Source of the DNA: Promicromonospora sp. AC04
GTDB taxonomy: Bacteria; Actinomycetota; Actinomycetes; Actinomycetales; Cellulomonadaceae
Length of the DNA: 64,000 nt
Reading direction: 5' to 3'
Assembly: GCF_003058225.1 (NCBI RefSeq)
Contig: NZ_QBUG01000009.1
Location: 124,001 to 188,000, forward strand
Positions 16,529 through 26,410 of the stretch are shown piece after piece. The position numbers and the translations under genes are program-made. How positions within the stretch are numbered: position 1 is the first letter of the stretch; the number at the start of each line of letters is the position of its first letter. Under the pieces are notes generated by a model that did not search any database, was not told the origin of the DNA, and worked only from the letters and a program-made list of their open reading frames with translations.

Positions 16529-17275
16529 TTAGACGGTGAGGAGGCCGCGCAGGAGGGCTGTGATCGCGCCCGCGACGGCTACCGTCAGGGCGATGGCCGA
16601 CGCGACCCGGGTCGGGACACGGCGGGCCAGGACGGTGCCGAGCGCGACCCCGGCGAGCACGGCGACGAGCAGCACGGGCCAGACCCACCAGGCGGGTGCG
16701 GATCCGGCCGGGATCGCGCCGAGGGCCAGCTTGGTGACCACCGACATGGTGTTCATGACCACGAGCAGCGGCTGCATGGTCGCCGCGAACGACCGGTGGT
16801 CCCAGCGGGTGGCCAGCGCGTACGCGGTCCAGGCGGGCGCCGCGACACCGGAGGTGGTGTTCATGAAGCCCGCCGCCAGGCCGGTGGCGACCGCGACGGA
16901 CCGGCCCTCGATCCGGACCCGCCGGCGCAGGAGCGCCGAGGCGGCCAGCGCGACCAGCACCGACCCGCCAACGATCACGTCGAGCCACGCGGCGTCGGCC
17001 TCGCGGACCGTCAGCGCACCGAGGATCGAGCCCACGAGCATGAGCGGCAGGATCGTGACGACCCGCCGCCAGTCCACCCGGTCCCGGAGCGCCCGCAGGA
17101 TGAGCAGGGCCGTGACGATCGCCGCCACGTTGCTGACCAGCACGCCCACCGACGCGCCGAGGAACACCGTGAGCACCGGCGCGGCGACCAGGCCCAGGCC
17201 CATCCCGGCGACCCGCTGCAGGCCGGCCCCGAGGACGACGGCCACGCAGGCTGCGATCAGGGCCGTCGTCTCCAC
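16529..17275 (-). CDS. TauE/SafE-family membrane exporter
   Basis: A 248-residue protein with about eight transmembrane helices. The two half-domains start with GLQRVAGMGLGLVAAPVL and GFMNTTSGVAAPAWTAYAL, the repeated signature of the TauE/SafE family, whose members export sulfite, sulfoacetate and other organic anions. GTG start; TATCGT (17287-17282) lies six bases before it with no SD, so it may be leaderless and separate from the cox-type operon just upstream on the same strand. The substrate is unknown. Confidence 0.85.
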   Translation of the reverse strand: METTALIAACVAVVLGAGLQRVAGMGLGLVAAPVLTVFLGASVGVLVSNVAAIVTALLILRALRDRVDWRRVVTILPLMLVGSILGALTVREADAAWLDVIVGGSVLVALAASALLRRRVRIEGRSVAVATGLAAGFMNTTSGVAAPAWTAYALATRWDHRSFAATMQPLLVVMNTMSVVTKLALGAIPAGSAPAWWVWPVLLVAVLAGVALGTVLARRVPTRVASAIALTVAVAGAITALLRGLLTV

Positions 17276-17331
17276 GCCGCCACGATATCCGGGCCGTCAC
17301 GTATCCGGCGGGAACGGGCGGCGGGGACGGG

Positions 17332-17799
17332 TCAGGTCAGCTTCTTCTCCAGGCAGTCCGTGAAGCGGCCCAGCATCTTGTCGGAGACCTCCTGGACCAG
17401 GCCGCGGCCCATGCTCGCGACCTTGCCGCCGATCTGGAGGTCCGTCGTCACCTCGACGTCGGTCGTCGGGCCGTCCGCCGCGTCGCCCCCGGGTGCGAGC
17501 ACGACGACGGCCTCCGCGCCGGCCGTGCCGTTGCCGCGCCTGTCCTTGCCCTTCGCGGACAGGACCATGCGCCCGGAGCTGCCGTCCGCGGCGAGCTCCT
17601 TCTCCGTGAACTCACCCTCGCCGTTGAACGTCAGCGCGATCGGGCCGAGCTTGATCTTCACCGACCCCGTGAACGCGTCGCCGTCCACCGACGTGACCTC
17701 CGCGCCGGGGAAGCACTCGGCCATCGACTCCACCCGCGAGAACGCCGCGAACGTGGTCGCGACGTCGGCCGGCACGGTGAACTCGTGGGTCAGCTCCAC
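17332..17799 (-). CDS. coxG: CoxG-like SRPBCC protein
   Basis: A 155-residue START/SRPBCC-fold protein of the CO dehydrogenase subunit G type: HEFTVPADVATTFAAFSRVESMAECFPGAEV at the N-terminus and the C-terminal amphipathic helix typical of CoxG, which anchors the enzyme to the membrane in Oligotropha (family knowledge). The GTG at 17799 has AAGGA ~11 bases upstream. It is the last gene of the D-E-F-S-L-M-G order and lies 31 bp after coxM. Confidence 0.82.
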   Translation of the reverse strand: MELTHEFTVPADVATTFAAFSRVESMAECFPGAEVTSVDGDAFTGSVKIKLGPIALTFNGEGEFTEKELAADGSSGRMVLSAKGKDRRGNGTAGAEAVVVLAPGGDAADGPTTDVEVTTDLQIGGKVASMGRGLVQEVSDKMLGRFTDCLEKKLT

Positions 17800-17830
17800 G
17801 CGAAGCCGTCCTTCCCGGTGCCCCGCGCCC

Positions 17831-18697
17831 TCACGCCGCCCCCGCCGCCGCGAGCACTGCCCGCCGGGCGAGCACGGTCGCGAGGTGCCGCCGGTAGTCG
17901 GCGTCCCCGTTGAGGTCCGACGGCGGGCTGGTGCCGTCGGCCACGGCGGCGCAGGCCGCGCCAACGGCCTCCGCCGTCGGCGTCATGCCCACGAGCGCCT
18001 CCTCCACCGCGCGCGCCCGCAGCGGCGTCGGCCCCATGTTGGTCAGGCCGATCCGCGCCTCGGAGATCGTCTTCCCGTCGGCCATGCGCACGCATGCGCC
18101 GACCGCGATGATGGGCCAGTCCTGAGCGGTGCGCACGAACTTCTCGTACCTGGAACCCCATCCGGGGTACCCGGGGAACCGGACCGCGACGAGCAGCTCG
18201 TCCTCCCCGACGGCGGTGGTGAACAGGTCCTGGAAGAACTCGTCGGCGGGAACCACCCGCTCGCCGCCGGGCCCGGCGATGACCATCTCGGCCCCGAGCG
18301 CGAGCGCCACCGCGCCGCAGTCCCCGGCGGGGTCGGCGTGGGCGAGCGATCCGCCAAGGGTGCCGCGGTGCCGGACCTGGGGGTCCCCCACCTCGGCGAC
18401 GGCGTCGTGCAGGAGGCGGAGCCCGGTGCGGATCTCGTCGGAGGCGAGGATCTCGTGGTACGGCGTCATGGCGCCGATCTCGATGGCGCCGCCACCTCCG
18501 GCGACCTCGCGGATGCCGCGCAGCGCGTCGATGCGGCCGATGTCGACCACGAGCTCGGGCGCGTTGAGCCGCATGCGCAGCACGGACAGGAGGGACTGGC
18601 CGCCGGCGAGCACCTTGGCGTCGTCGGACCCGGCGAGCAGGCCGAGCGCCTCGTCGACGCTGGTGGGCCTGGCGTACTCGAACGGTGCGGGGATCAT
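17831..18697 (-). CDS. coxM: molybdenum hydroxylase FAD subunit (CoxM type)
   Basis: A 288-residue FAD-binding medium subunit. The flavin motifs are AGGQSLL (~33-39) and TLGGSLAHADPAGD (~110-123), followed by the CO_deh_flav_C domain (~175-285). It takes electrons from the two [2Fe-2S] clusters of CoxS and passes them to an acceptor. Its ATG overlaps the coxL TGA as ATGA, so expression is coupled. It is the third structural subunit in the S-L-M order seen in form II enzymes. Confidence 0.9.
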   Translation of the reverse strand: MIPAPFEYARPTSVDEALGLLAGSDDAKVLAGGQSLLSVLRMRLNAPELVVDIGRIDALRGIREVAGGGGAIEIGAMTPYHEILASDEIRTGLRLLHDAVAEVGDPQVRHRGTLGGSLAHADPAGDCGAVALALGAEMVIAGPGGERVVPADEFFQDLFTTAVGEDELLVAVRFPGYPGWGSRYEKFVRTAQDWPIIAVGACVRMADGKTISEARIGLTNMGPTPLRARAVEEALVGMTPTAEAVGAACAAVADGTSPPSDLNGDADYRRHLATVLARRAVLAAAGAA

Positions 18698-21114
18698 GAA
18701 GCGCTCCCATCCTGGATGGCGCGCCAGACGCGCGCTGGCGTGCAGGGCATCTCGACGTCGTGCACGCCGTAGGGCCGCAGCGCGTCGACGACGGCGTTCA
18801 CCACTGCAGGCGTGGACGCGATGGTCCCGGCCTCGCCGACGCCCTTGGCGCCCAGCGAGTTCGAGGTGGCGGGGGTGCTGCGGATCGCGGTGTCGAAGCT
18901 GATGAGGTCGGCGGCGCTGGGCACGAGGTAGTCGGCGAGGGTGCCGGTGAGCAGGGTGCCCGCGTCGTCGTACACCGCCTCCTCCCACAGGGCCTGGGCG
19001 ATGCCCTGCGCGAGCCCGCCGTGCACCTGCCCGGCGACGATGAGCGGGTTGATGACCGTGCCGACGTCGTCGACGCACACGTACTTGCGCAGGCGCACGG
19101 CGCCGGTCTCCGTGTCCACCTCGACGGCGCACAGGTGCGTGCCGTGCGGGAAGGAGAAGTTCACCGGGTCGAACGTGACCTCGGCGTCGATGCTGGGTTC
19201 GATGCCCTCGGGGTAGTCGTGCGCGGCGAAGGCGGCCAGGGCGATCTCCTGGATCGTCTTGGCCTCGCTCGTGCCCGCCACGGTGAACTTCCCGTGCGCG
19301 AACTCGACGTCGTCGGCGCTGGCCTCCAGCAGGTGGGCGGCCCACGGCTTGGCCTTGGCCACTACCTTGTCCGCCGCGAGTGCCAGCGCCTCGCCGCCGA
19401 CGGTGAGGGACCGGGACCCGTAGGTGTCCAGGCCGCGCGGGGCGACCTGGGTGTCGCCGTGCAGGACCTCGACGTCCTCGAAGGGGACGCCGAGGCGGTC
19501 CGCGACGATCTGGCTGAACGCGGTCTCGTGCCCCTGGCCGTGGGCGCTGGAGCCGGTGACGACCTCGACCTTGCCCGTGGGGAGCATGCGGATCTCGGCG
19601 TGCTCCCAGCCTCCGGCGCCGTAGTCGAGGCTGCCGAGCACGCGGGAGGGCGCGAGACCGCACATCTCGGTGAACGTGGAGATGCCGATGCCGAGCTGGA
19701 CGGGGTCGCCTTCCGTGCGCCGTCGCGCCTGCTCGGCGCGGAGGTCCTCGTAGCCGAAGGCATCCACGGCCTGGGCGGTCGCGGACTCGTAGTCGCCGGA
19801 GTCGTAGGTGAGCCCGGCGACGGTGGTGAACGGGAACTCGTCGTGCGTTATCCAGTTCTGGCGGCGGACCTCGAGCGGGTCGCGGCCGAGCTCGACGGCG
19901 AGCTCGTCCATGAGGCGTTCGATGGCGAACGTGGCCTCGGGGCGTCCGGCGCCGCGGTAGGCGTCGGTCCAGGTCTTGTTGGTCAGGACCGTGCGGCAGT
20001 CGAATCGGTAGGCGGGAAACTTGTAGATGGCGTTGTACATGAAGGCGCCGAGGACGGGCACGCCGCCGCCCACGAGGGCGACGTAGGCGCCGAGGTCGGC
20101 GAGCAGCTCCACCTTGAGGCCGGTGACGGTGCCGTCGGCACGGGCGGCGAGGGTGAGCTTCTGCCACTGGTCGCGGCCGTGGTGGGCGGCGAGCAGCGAC
20201 TCGGAGCGGGTCTCGGTGTACTTGACTGGCTTGCCGAGGCGGCGCGCGACGGCGAACGCCGTCCACTCCTCGGGTGTGGTCTGCAGCTTGCCGCCGAATC
20301 CGCCGCCGACGTCGGGCGCGATGACCCGGATCTTCGACTCGGGCACGCCCGTTGTGGCGGCCAGGAGGAAGCGGGTGATGTGCGGGATCTGGGTGGCGGA
20401 CCACATGGTGATCTGCTCGCCGGTGGGGTCGACGACGACGGAGCGGGGCTCCATGAAGGCCGGGATGAGCCGCTGCTGGCGGTACTCGCGCTCGATGACT
20501 ATGCCGTCCGTGCGGGCGGCGGCGATGGCGTCCTCGACGTTGCCGCCGGTGCCGGCCTCGCCGGAGTCGAAGATCCACCGGGCGGAGTTGTTGGTGCCCA
20601 GGCCGGGGTGCGCGATGGCACCGCCGTTCTCGGGGGTCGCGTCGGCGGCGGCCCTGAGGTCGAGGGCGGCGGGCAGCGGGTCGTAGTCGACGTCGACTAG
20701 CTCGGCGGCGTCGGCGGCCGTGGCGGCACTGCGGGCGACGACGACGGCGACGATCTCTCCGGCGAACGCGACCCGGTCGACGGCGATCGGCTTGTGCTCG
20801 GGCGCGACCTGGTCGGGCGTGATGGGCCAGGCGTTGGCGAGGACGCCCTGCGTGTCGGCGAGGTCGGCGCCGGTCAGTACGGCGACGACGTTCGGGGACT
20901 GGGCCGCGGCCCGGGTGTCGATCCCCGAGATGTTCGCGTGCGCGTACGGGCTGCGCACCATGGCCAGGTGCAGGGTTCCGGGCGGCGCGATGTTGTCGGT
21001 CCAGCGGGTGCGTCCCGTGATGAGCCGCCGGTCCTCCTTGCGGCGCCGGTCGCGGCCGATCTCGCCGTCGTGGGCGGCCTCGGCGGTGGCGGGGGCTTCT
21101 TCCGTCGTGGTCAT
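18694..21114 (-). CDS. coxL: molybdenum hydroxylase large subunit, form II CO-dehydrogenase type
   Basis: An 806-residue molybdopterin-cytosine-dinucleotide subunit of the xanthine oxidase family. GGGFGGK (~269-275) and the catalytic Glu in GVGEAG (~Glu761) are present. The active-site loop reads AYRGAGR (~385-391), which marks form II enzymes; true CO dehydrogenases (form I) have AYxCSFR with the Cu-binding Cys. CO oxidation is therefore doubtful, and another aldehyde, heterocycle or carbon substrate is possible. Start and stop both overlap the neighbouring subunit genes as ATGA, so stoichiometric expression is expected. Confidence 0.92.
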   Translation of the reverse strand: MTTTEEAPATAEAAHDGEIGRDRRRKEDRRLITGRTRWTDNIAPPGTLHLAMVRSPYAHANISGIDTRAAAQSPNVVAVLTGADLADTQGVLANAWPITPDQVAPEHKPIAVDRVAFAGEIVAVVVARSAATAADAAELVDVDYDPLPAALDLRAAADATPENGGAIAHPGLGTNNSARWIFDSGEAGTGGNVEDAIAAARTDGIVIEREYRQQRLIPAFMEPRSVVVDPTGEQITMWSATQIPHITRFLLAATTGVPESKIRVIAPDVGGGFGGKLQTTPEEWTAFAVARRLGKPVKYTETRSESLLAAHHGRDQWQKLTLAARADGTVTGLKVELLADLGAYVALVGGGVPVLGAFMYNAIYKFPAYRFDCRTVLTNKTWTDAYRGAGRPEATFAIERLMDELAVELGRDPLEVRRQNWITHDEFPFTTVAGLTYDSGDYESATAQAVDAFGYEDLRAEQARRRTEGDPVQLGIGISTFTEMCGLAPSRVLGSLDYGAGGWEHAEIRMLPTGKVEVVTGSSAHGQGHETAFSQIVADRLGVPFEDVEVLHGDTQVAPRGLDTYGSRSLTVGGEALALAADKVVAKAKPWAAHLLEASADDVEFAHGKFTVAGTSEAKTIQEIALAAFAAHDYPEGIEPSIDAEVTFDPVNFSFPHGTHLCAVEVDTETGAVRLRKYVCVDDVGTVINPLIVAGQVHGGLAQGIAQALWEEAVYDDAGTLLTGTLADYLVPSAADLISFDTAIRSTPATSNSLGAKGVGEAGTIASTPAVVNAVVDALRPYGVHDVEMPCTPARVWRAIQDGSAS

Positions 21115-21599
21115 GCCGCACCTCCGTCGGTGGTGGCGGACGTCGCGTCAGCCGCGTACCGCACCGCGCGCACGATGTTCTGGTAGCCGGTGCACCGGCA
21201 GAGGTTGCCCTCGAGGCCCTCGCGGATCTGGGCCTCGGTCGGGTGGGGGTTCTCGGCGAGCAGGTCCGCAGACTGCATGATCATGCCGGGCGTGCAGAAC
21301 CCGCACTGCAGTGCGTGGCACTCGCGGAACGCCTCCTGGAGGGGGTGCAGCTCGCCGTTGGTGGCGATTCCCTCGATGGTGGTGACCTCGGCGCCGTCGG
21401 CCTGTACGGCCAGGACGTTGCACGACTTCACGCTGTGGCCGTCGAGATGGACGGTGCAGGCGCCGCAGCTCGCGGTGTCGCAGCCGATCACGGTGCCGGT
21501 CTTGCCGAGCTGCTCGCGCAGGTACTGCACGAGCAGCAGGCGGGGTTCGACGTCGTCGACCACCTTCGCGCCGTCGACGGTGAGCTCGATCCTGGTCAT
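21111..21599 (-). CDS. coxS: molybdenum hydroxylase iron-sulfur subunit (CoxS type)
   Basis: A 162-residue protein with two [2Fe-2S] clusters: the plant-type cluster on Cys40, Cys45, Cys48 and Cys60 ([12 protein letters not shown]), and the second on Cys99, Cys102, Cys134 and Cys136 ([16 protein letters not shown]). It carries electrons between the Mo site and FAD. I chose the ATG at 21599 (GAGGAG five bases upstream) over a GTG two codons earlier that would touch the SD. A Crp-like site with a possible -10 lies just upstream, so structural genes may have their own promoter inside the operon. Confidence 0.93.
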   Translation of the reverse strand: MTRIELTVDGAKVVDDVEPRLLLVQYLREQLGKTGTVIGCDTASCGACTVHLDGHSVKSCNVLAVQADGAEVTTIEGIATNGELHPLQEAFRECHALQCGFCTPGMIMQSADLLAENPHPTEAQIREGLEGNLCRCTGYQNIVRAVRYAADATSATTDGGAA

Positions 21600-21629
21600 G
21601 GACACTCCTCAGCCACTTCGTTGTGACGG

Positions 21630-21645
21630 TGTGACACGCATCACG
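21630..21645. promoter_or_regulatory. Crp-like palindrome before coxS
   Basis: TGTGA-CACGCA-TCACG matches the Crp/GlxR consensus at nine of ten positions. On the minus strand it overlaps a possible -10 TACCGT (21648-21643). It lies in the 77-bp gap between coxF and coxS. Confidence 0.5.
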
Positions 21646-21676
21646 GTACGCCGAGCCGTCCGGGCTCCGCCAGCGC

Positions 21677-22855
21677 TCACGTACTGCGTGGTGGGCGGTG
21701 GATCCTGCCGCCGGTCGTCGCGAGGGGCTCGCCCGAGCCGCCCCAGCGGGCCGCGACGATCTCCGCGGCGATGCTGACGGCGGTCTCCTCGGGCGTGCGC
21801 GAGCCCAGGTCGAGGCCGATCGGGCTGTGCAGGCGCGCCAGCCGCGCCTCGGGCACACCGGCATCGACGAGCCGGGCCAGGCGGTCGTCGTGCGTGCGGC
21901 GCGAGCCCATCGCGCCCACGTAGGCCAGGTCGAGGCGCAGCGCCAGCTCCAGTACGGGCACGTCGAACTTCGGGTCGTGGGTGAGCACGCAGACCACCGT
22001 CCGGCCGTCGATCCGGCCCGCGTCCGCTTCGGCCGCGAGGTATCGGTGGGGCCAGTCGGTCACCACCTCGTCCGCGTCCGGGAAGCGCGTAGCGGTCGCG
22101 AAGACCGGCCGGGCGTCGCACACCGTGACCCGGTAGCCGAGGAACGAGCCGACCCGCGCCGTCGCCGCCGCGAAGTCGATGGCGCCGAACACGAGCATCC
22201 GCGGGCGCGGCGCGTAGGAGGAGACGAACACGCGGCAGCCCTCGCCCCGCCGCTCGCCGTCGGGGCCGTAGGTGAGGGTCTCGCTGATCCCGCCGGTGAG
22301 CAGGCCGAGGGCGTCGTCGGTCACGGCGTCGGTCAGCCGCGCGGTGCCGAGGCTCCCGGACACGCGGGGGCTGTCGGGCAGGATGTTGTCGGGCCCCGTG
22401 CTGTCGGGCCGGATGACGAGGCGCCGGCCGAGAACCTGCTCGTCGGGGTGCTCCACAACCGTTGCGACGGCGACCGGACGGCCGGCGGCGATGTCCTCGG
22501 CGACCTCGCCGAGCTCGGGGAAGCTGACGCGGTCCACCCGTTCCACGAACACGTCCAGGATCCCGCCGCAGGTCAGGCCGACGGCGAACGCGTCGTCGTC
22601 GGAGATGCCGTACCGCTCCAGCACCGGCTTGCCGGTCGTGACCACCTCGCTCGCGAGGTCGTACACCGCGCCCTCCACGCAGCCGCCCGAGACCGAGCCC
22701 ACCGCGACGGGCGGCGCGCCGTCGTCCCCCGGTCCGACCAGCATCGCCGCACCCGGCGGGCGCGGCGCCGACCGGAACGTGGCCACTACCGTGCCCATCC
22801 CGACCGCGTGGCCCGCCCGCCACCACGTCAGCAGCTCGTCCAGCACGTCACGCAC
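21677..22855 (-). CDS. coxF: XdhC/CoxF-type molybdenum cofactor insertion factor
   Basis: A 392-residue XdhC/CoxI-family protein. The N-terminal part has [14 protein letters not shown] (~52-65) and [13 protein letters not shown] (~92-104), whose cysteines are conserved in XdhC proteins; the C-terminal Rossmann-like part starts near [11 protein letters not shown] (~220) and includes THDPKFD. Family members sulfurate or insert the molybdenum cofactor of these hydroxylases. GTG start overlaps the coxE end by 8 bp. Confidence 0.88.
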   Translation of the reverse strand: MRDVLDELLTWWRAGHAVGMGTVVATFRSAPRPPGAAMLVGPGDDGAPPVAVGSVSGGCVEGAVYDLASEVVTTGKPVLERYGISDDDAFAVGLTCGGILDVFVERVDRVSFPELGEVAEDIAAGRPVAVATVVEHPDEQVLGRRLVIRPDSTGPDNILPDSPRVSGSLGTARLTDAVTDDALGLLTGGISETLTYGPDGERRGEGCRVFVSSYAPRPRMLVFGAIDFAAATARVGSFLGYRVTVCDARPVFATATRFPDADEVVTDWPHRYLAAEADAGRIDGRTVVCVLTHDPKFDVPVLELALRLDLAYVGAMGSRRTHDDRLARLVDAGVPEARLARLHSPIGLDLGSRTPEETAVSIAAEIVAARWGGSGEPLATTGGRIHRPPRST

Positions 22856-24047
22856 GTGCCACCACCTCCAGTGCTTCTTCGAACGTACCCAGCGAATGTC
22901 CCGCGAGGAAGTGGTCCACGTGCGGCAGCACCGCCAAGATCCCCGACTGCACCGGCCGGTAGCCGTCCTTCCCGCGATGCGGGTTCACCCAGACCACGGT
23001 GTGGGCCAGGCGGTGCAGCCGGGCGGCGCGGTCGGCCAGGTCCGCGGGGTCGCCCCGCTCCCAGCCGTCGCTGCACACCACGACCACCGCCCCGCGCAGC
23101 CGCGCGCCGTGGCGGTCCATCAGCGTGGCGAGCGCCTCGGCGAGCCGCGTGCCGCCCGCCCAGTCCGGGACGAGCTCGCCGGCGCGAGCCAGCGCACGCT
23201 CCGGGTCGGCGGTGCGCAGGGCGTCGGTGACGCGGGTCAGGCGGGTGCCGAGGGTGAACGCCTCGGCGCGGAAGCGGGTCCCCACGCGGCGCGTCCCCGC
23301 GGTCGCCCCCGACCGCACGACGGCGTGCGCGAGCCGTAGCAGCGCCTCCGCGTACGGCCGCATGGAGCCCGACACGTCCACCAGCAGCACCACGCGGCGC
23401 GGCGTGCGGGTCCGGCGGCGACGCTCGACCTGGGCCGGCTCGCCGGCCCGGCGCAGCGACGCGCGCAGCGTGCGGTGCAGGTCCGGCCGCCCGCGCCGCC
23501 ACGGCACGGCGCGGGCGGCGCGGCGCAGCGGCGGGCGCGGCCGGAGGGCGGCGATCTGCGCGGCGAGGACGCGGCGCTCCGCCTCGGTGAGGCCGGCGAT
23601 GTCGCGGTGGCGGAGGGTCTCGCGGTCGTCGGCGAGCACGGGGACGACGTCGGGATGCCGTTCGTCCTGTCCGGGCTCGGCGCCGGGGGGCGTGGTGTCG
23701 CTGCCGGACGGGAGCACGGCGGCGGAGGGCTCGGCGTCGGCGCGGTCGGTGGTGCGCGTCGAGACCGCCGCGGCGCCGGCCGACGAGCCCGCCCTGGCCC
23801 GCGGCGCCGGCAGCCCGACGGTCGAGGCCTCGAACCACGCGGCGAACACCTGGTCGAAGCGCACCAGGTCGTCGGGCCCCGCGCACAGCGTCGCCCGGCC
23901 CGCGCGATAGGTGGCGACGGCGCTTCCCGCTCCGAGTACCGAGGTGGCCTGCAGGAACGCGGTGGCCCGGTCGTGTGTCACCGAGACCCCGGCCGCCCGC
24001 AGCGCCCGTGCGAACCCGAGCAGCACCCGCTCGCCGCCGTCGGACAC
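22848..24047 (-). CDS. coxE: VWA-domain protein (CoxE type)
   Basis: A ~399-residue protein with a C-terminal von Willebrand factor A domain. The MIDAS motif is VDVSGSMRPY (DxSxS), and VVVCSDGWERGD holds the distal Asp. CoxE works with the CoxD AAA+ ATPase in maturing the active site of the Mo hydroxylase (family knowledge). The start is uncertain: GTG at 24047, used here, follows the coxD stop by one base; a TTG at 24059 would overlap coxD. A Pro/Ala-rich middle part (~65-125) is low in complexity. Confidence 0.85.
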   Translation of the reverse strand: MSDGGERVLLGFARALRAAGVSVTHDRATAFLQATSVLGAGSAVATYRAGRATLCAGPDDLVRFDQVFAAWFEASTVGLPAPRARAGSSAGAAAVSTRTTDRADAEPSAAVLPSGSDTTPPGAEPGQDERHPDVVPVLADDRETLRHRDIAGLTEAERRVLAAQIAALRPRPPLRRAARAVPWRRGRPDLHRTLRASLRRAGEPAQVERRRRTRTPRRVVLLVDVSGSMRPYAEALLRLAHAVVRSGATAGTRRVGTRFRAEAFTLGTRLTRVTDALRTADPERALARAGELVPDWAGGTRLAEALATLMDRHGARLRGAVVVVCSDGWERGDPADLADRAARLHRLAHTVVWVNPHRGKDGYRPVQSGILAVLPHVDHFLAGHSLGTFEEALEVVARA

Positions 24048-24048
24048 C

Positions 24049-24930
24049 TCAGGTCCCAAGGATCCGGGTCAGCGCCTCGCGGGCGCGGATCGTGTCCTCG
24101 CGGTACTTGACCACGGCACCGAGCGTGCGGGACGCCGCGTCGAGGTCGAGCGACGTGGCGCCCAGGCGCTCCAGGGCGCGGGCCCAGTCGAGCGTCTCCG
24201 CGACGCCCGGCGGCTTGAGCAGCGGTTCTGCACGCAGGCGCTGCACGCAGCCGGCGACCTGGCGGGCGAGGGCCTCGGCGACCTCGGGCAGCCGGGCACG
24301 CACGATCGCGACCTCGCGCTCCAGGCCGGGGTGGTCGATCCAGTGGTAGAGGCAGCGGCGCTTGAGGGCGTCGTGCAGCTCGCGCGTGCGGTTCGACGTG
24401 AGGACGACGGTGGGCGGCGTCGCCGCGCGGATCGTGCCGAGCTCCGGGATCGTCACCGTCCAGCCGGACAGGACCTCCAGGAGGAACGCCTCGAACTCGT
24501 CGTCGGCGCGGTCGATCTCGTCCACGAGCAGCACGGACGGGGTGGTCCGCAGCGCCTGGAGGACGGGCCGGGCCAGGAGGAAGCGCTCGTCGAACAGGGA
24601 GCGCTCGGTGGCCTCGACCTCCAGGGCGTTCGTGTCCGACGACGCCGCTGCCGCCTCCAGCGTCCGCAGGTGCAGGATCTGCCGGCCGAAGTCCCAGTCG
24701 TACAGGGCCTGGGTCGCGTCGATGCCCTCGTAGCACTGCAGCCGGATCAAGGGCGCGTCGGTGACCTGGGCCAGCGCCTCGGCGAGCGCTGTCTTGCCGG
24801 TTCCCGGCTCCCCCTCCAGGAGCAGCGGACGCTCCATGGACCGGGCAAGGTACACGACGGTGGCGAGGTCCTCGTCAGCGAGGTAGCGCGCCTCCCCGAG
24901 CGCTGCCGCGAGGGCCTCGGGTGAGTTCAT
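24049..24930 (-). CDS. coxD: MoxR-family AAA+ ATPase (CoxD type)
   Basis: A 293-residue AAA+ ATPase with Walker A GEPGTGKTAL (~40-49), Walker B LLVDEID (~134-140), the sensor VLTSN and the arginine region LKRRCLYHW. CoxD unfolds or remodels apo-enzyme during assembly of the active site in Oligotropha (family knowledge). First gene of the coxDEFSLMG order. TAACCT (24942-24937) lies six bases before the ATG with no SD, so the operon transcript may start at the AUG itself. Confidence 0.88.
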   Translation of the reverse strand: MNSPEALAAALGEARYLADEDLATVVYLARSMERPLLLEGEPGTGKTALAEALAQVTDAPLIRLQCYEGIDATQALYDWDFGRQILHLRTLEAAAASSDTNALEVEATERSLFDERFLLARPVLQALRTTPSVLLVDEIDRADDEFEAFLLEVLSGWTVTIPELGTIRAATPPTVVLTSNRTRELHDALKRRCLYHWIDHPGLEREVAIVRARLPEVAEALARQVAGCVQRLRAEPLLKPPGVAETLDWARALERLGATSLDLDAASRTLGAVVKYREDTIRAREALTRILGT

Positions 24931-25006
24931 TCGTTCAGGTTACGGGGTGGCGGGCGCCTTACGAGCGGCGGGCCGTGTCAGCCCCGATGCTCGGCCGGTC
25001 CGGTAC

Positions 25007-26410
25007 TCAGCCGGACCGGGGCCAGACGACGGTGAACCGGGCGCCGCCGTCGGGCGACTCGCCGACGGCGACCCGGCCGCCCCGCCGGCGGACGAGCTCG
25101 GCGACCAGTGCCAGGCCGAGGCCGGCGCCGCCGGAGGACCGCGCGCGGTCGTCCGAGGCTCGGTAGAAGCGGTCGAAGACCTGCGCGCGGTGCTCCGGCC
25201 GGACGCCCGGGCCGTCGTCGTCGACGAGCACGCGGACGGTGGACCGGCTCGCGAGGACCGACACCACCACCCGCGTGCGGGTGTACCGGCAGGCGTTGCG
25301 CAGCAGGTTGTCGAGGACGAGCTCGGTCTCGGTGTGCGCCGCGGCCGCCCAGGCCTGGCCGGTCATGGCGTTGACCGCTATCGGTACAGGCTGCTCCCCG
25401 GCGCGCGCCACCGCCGCACGTACCTCGCCGACCAGGTCGACGGAGTCGGCCGGCGGCAGCTCCCCGGCGTCCGACCGCGCCAGCGCCAGCAGCCCGTCGA
25501 GCAACGCCGACAACCGTTCGGCGTCGGCGAGGACGTCGGCGTGCACCTCCTGCGAGAGCTGGGGATCGGGGTTGGCCACCGCGACCTCCGACTGCAGGCG
25601 GATGGACGCCACGGGGGAGCGCAGCTCGTGCGCCGCGTCACCCGTGAACCGCCGCAGTCGTTCCATGGCGGCGTCCTGCCGGTCCAGCAGGACGTTGAAG
25701 TCGTCGGCCAGGGCGCGCAGCTCGCCTGCCGCGGCGTCGGGCACCTCCACCCGGGCGCCGGGTGCGAGACGGCGGACGGACCGGCGCATCCGGGCGACCG
25801 GGAGCAGCGCCGACCCGACGGCGAACCAGATCGCGACCCCGGCCACCACGGTCCCGACGAGCGCGGTGCCCAGCAGCCATCGGCTGCCCGACTCCTTGGC
25901 GGCTCGCTGCCCCACGAGACCCGTCCCGACGACCACGAGCCGTTGGCTCCCGTCGGGCGCGGTGACGACGGCGCCGTGCCAGCGGACCGGCTGCCGGTCG
26001 CCCGCGGTGACCGGGGTGCCGGCCTTCAGCGCGCGAACCTCGTCGCGTCGCAGGATCGGCGGCGCGCCGTCGTCGGCGGATCCGCCCGCGGTGTCGCCTG
26101 CTGTGTCGCCTGCGTTGTTGCCGACGGCGTCGCCTGCGGTGTCGAGCACCCGGACCTCCAGGCCGTCGGGCGAGTCGGGCGCCCGGCCGGCGACGACGTC
26201 GCGGGCGGCGCCGCTCAGCGCCGCCTGGAGCTCGTCGTCCACCGCGTCCGTCAGGAGCGGCCCGAGGCCCTGGCCGGCGACCATCGCCAGACCCAGCAGG
26301 CAGGCCAGCGTGACCGCCGTCGCGAGGGCGGTGATCCGCAGGCGCAGCGAGACGCCCGCCCAGCGCCCGCCCGACTGTCCGCCGGACCTTCCGCCCGACG
26401 ACGTCGCCAC
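25007..26410 (-). CDS. sensor histidine kinase
   Basis: A 467-residue kinase. Two transmembrane helices (~15-40 and ~165-190) flank an external sensor domain that contains an unusual DTAGDTAGDTAGG-type repeat (~88-108). HAMP follows, then the H-box DAAHELRSP with His261, the N-box LLRNACRYT, and G-boxes DDGPGV and GAGLGLALV. GTG start overlaps the response regulator TAG by one base (TAGTG), so the two are coupled. It probably senses a cell-envelope signal and controls the divergent LolA-like/ABC operon (inference). Confidence 0.92.
   Translation of the reverse strand: MATSSGGRSGGQSGGRWAGVSLRLRITALATAVTLACLLGLAMVAGQGLGPLLTDAVDDELQAALSGAARDVVAGRAPDSPDGLEVRVLDTAGDAVGNNAGDTAGDTAGGSADDGAPPILRRDEVRALKAGTPVTAGDRQPVRWHGAVVTAPDGSQRLVVVGTGLVGQRAAKESGSRWLLGTALVGTVVAGVAIWFAVGSALLPVARMRRSVRRLAPGARVEVPDAAAGELRALADDFNVLLDRQDAAMERLRRFTGDAAHELRSPVASIRLQSEVAVANPDPQLSQEVHADVLADAERLSALLDGLLALARSDAGELPPADSVDLVGEVRAAVARAGEQPVPIAVNAMTGQAWAAAAHTETELVLDNLLRNACRYTRTRVVVSVLASRSTVRVLVDDDGPGVRPEHRAQVFDRFYRASDDRARSSGGAGLGLALVAELVRRRGGRVAVGESPDGGARFTVVWPRSG

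Noticed and set aside
17332-24930. CO oxidation as the assigned function
   Set aside because: The large subunit lacks the AYxCSFR loop of form I enzymes; only a form II type can be stated.
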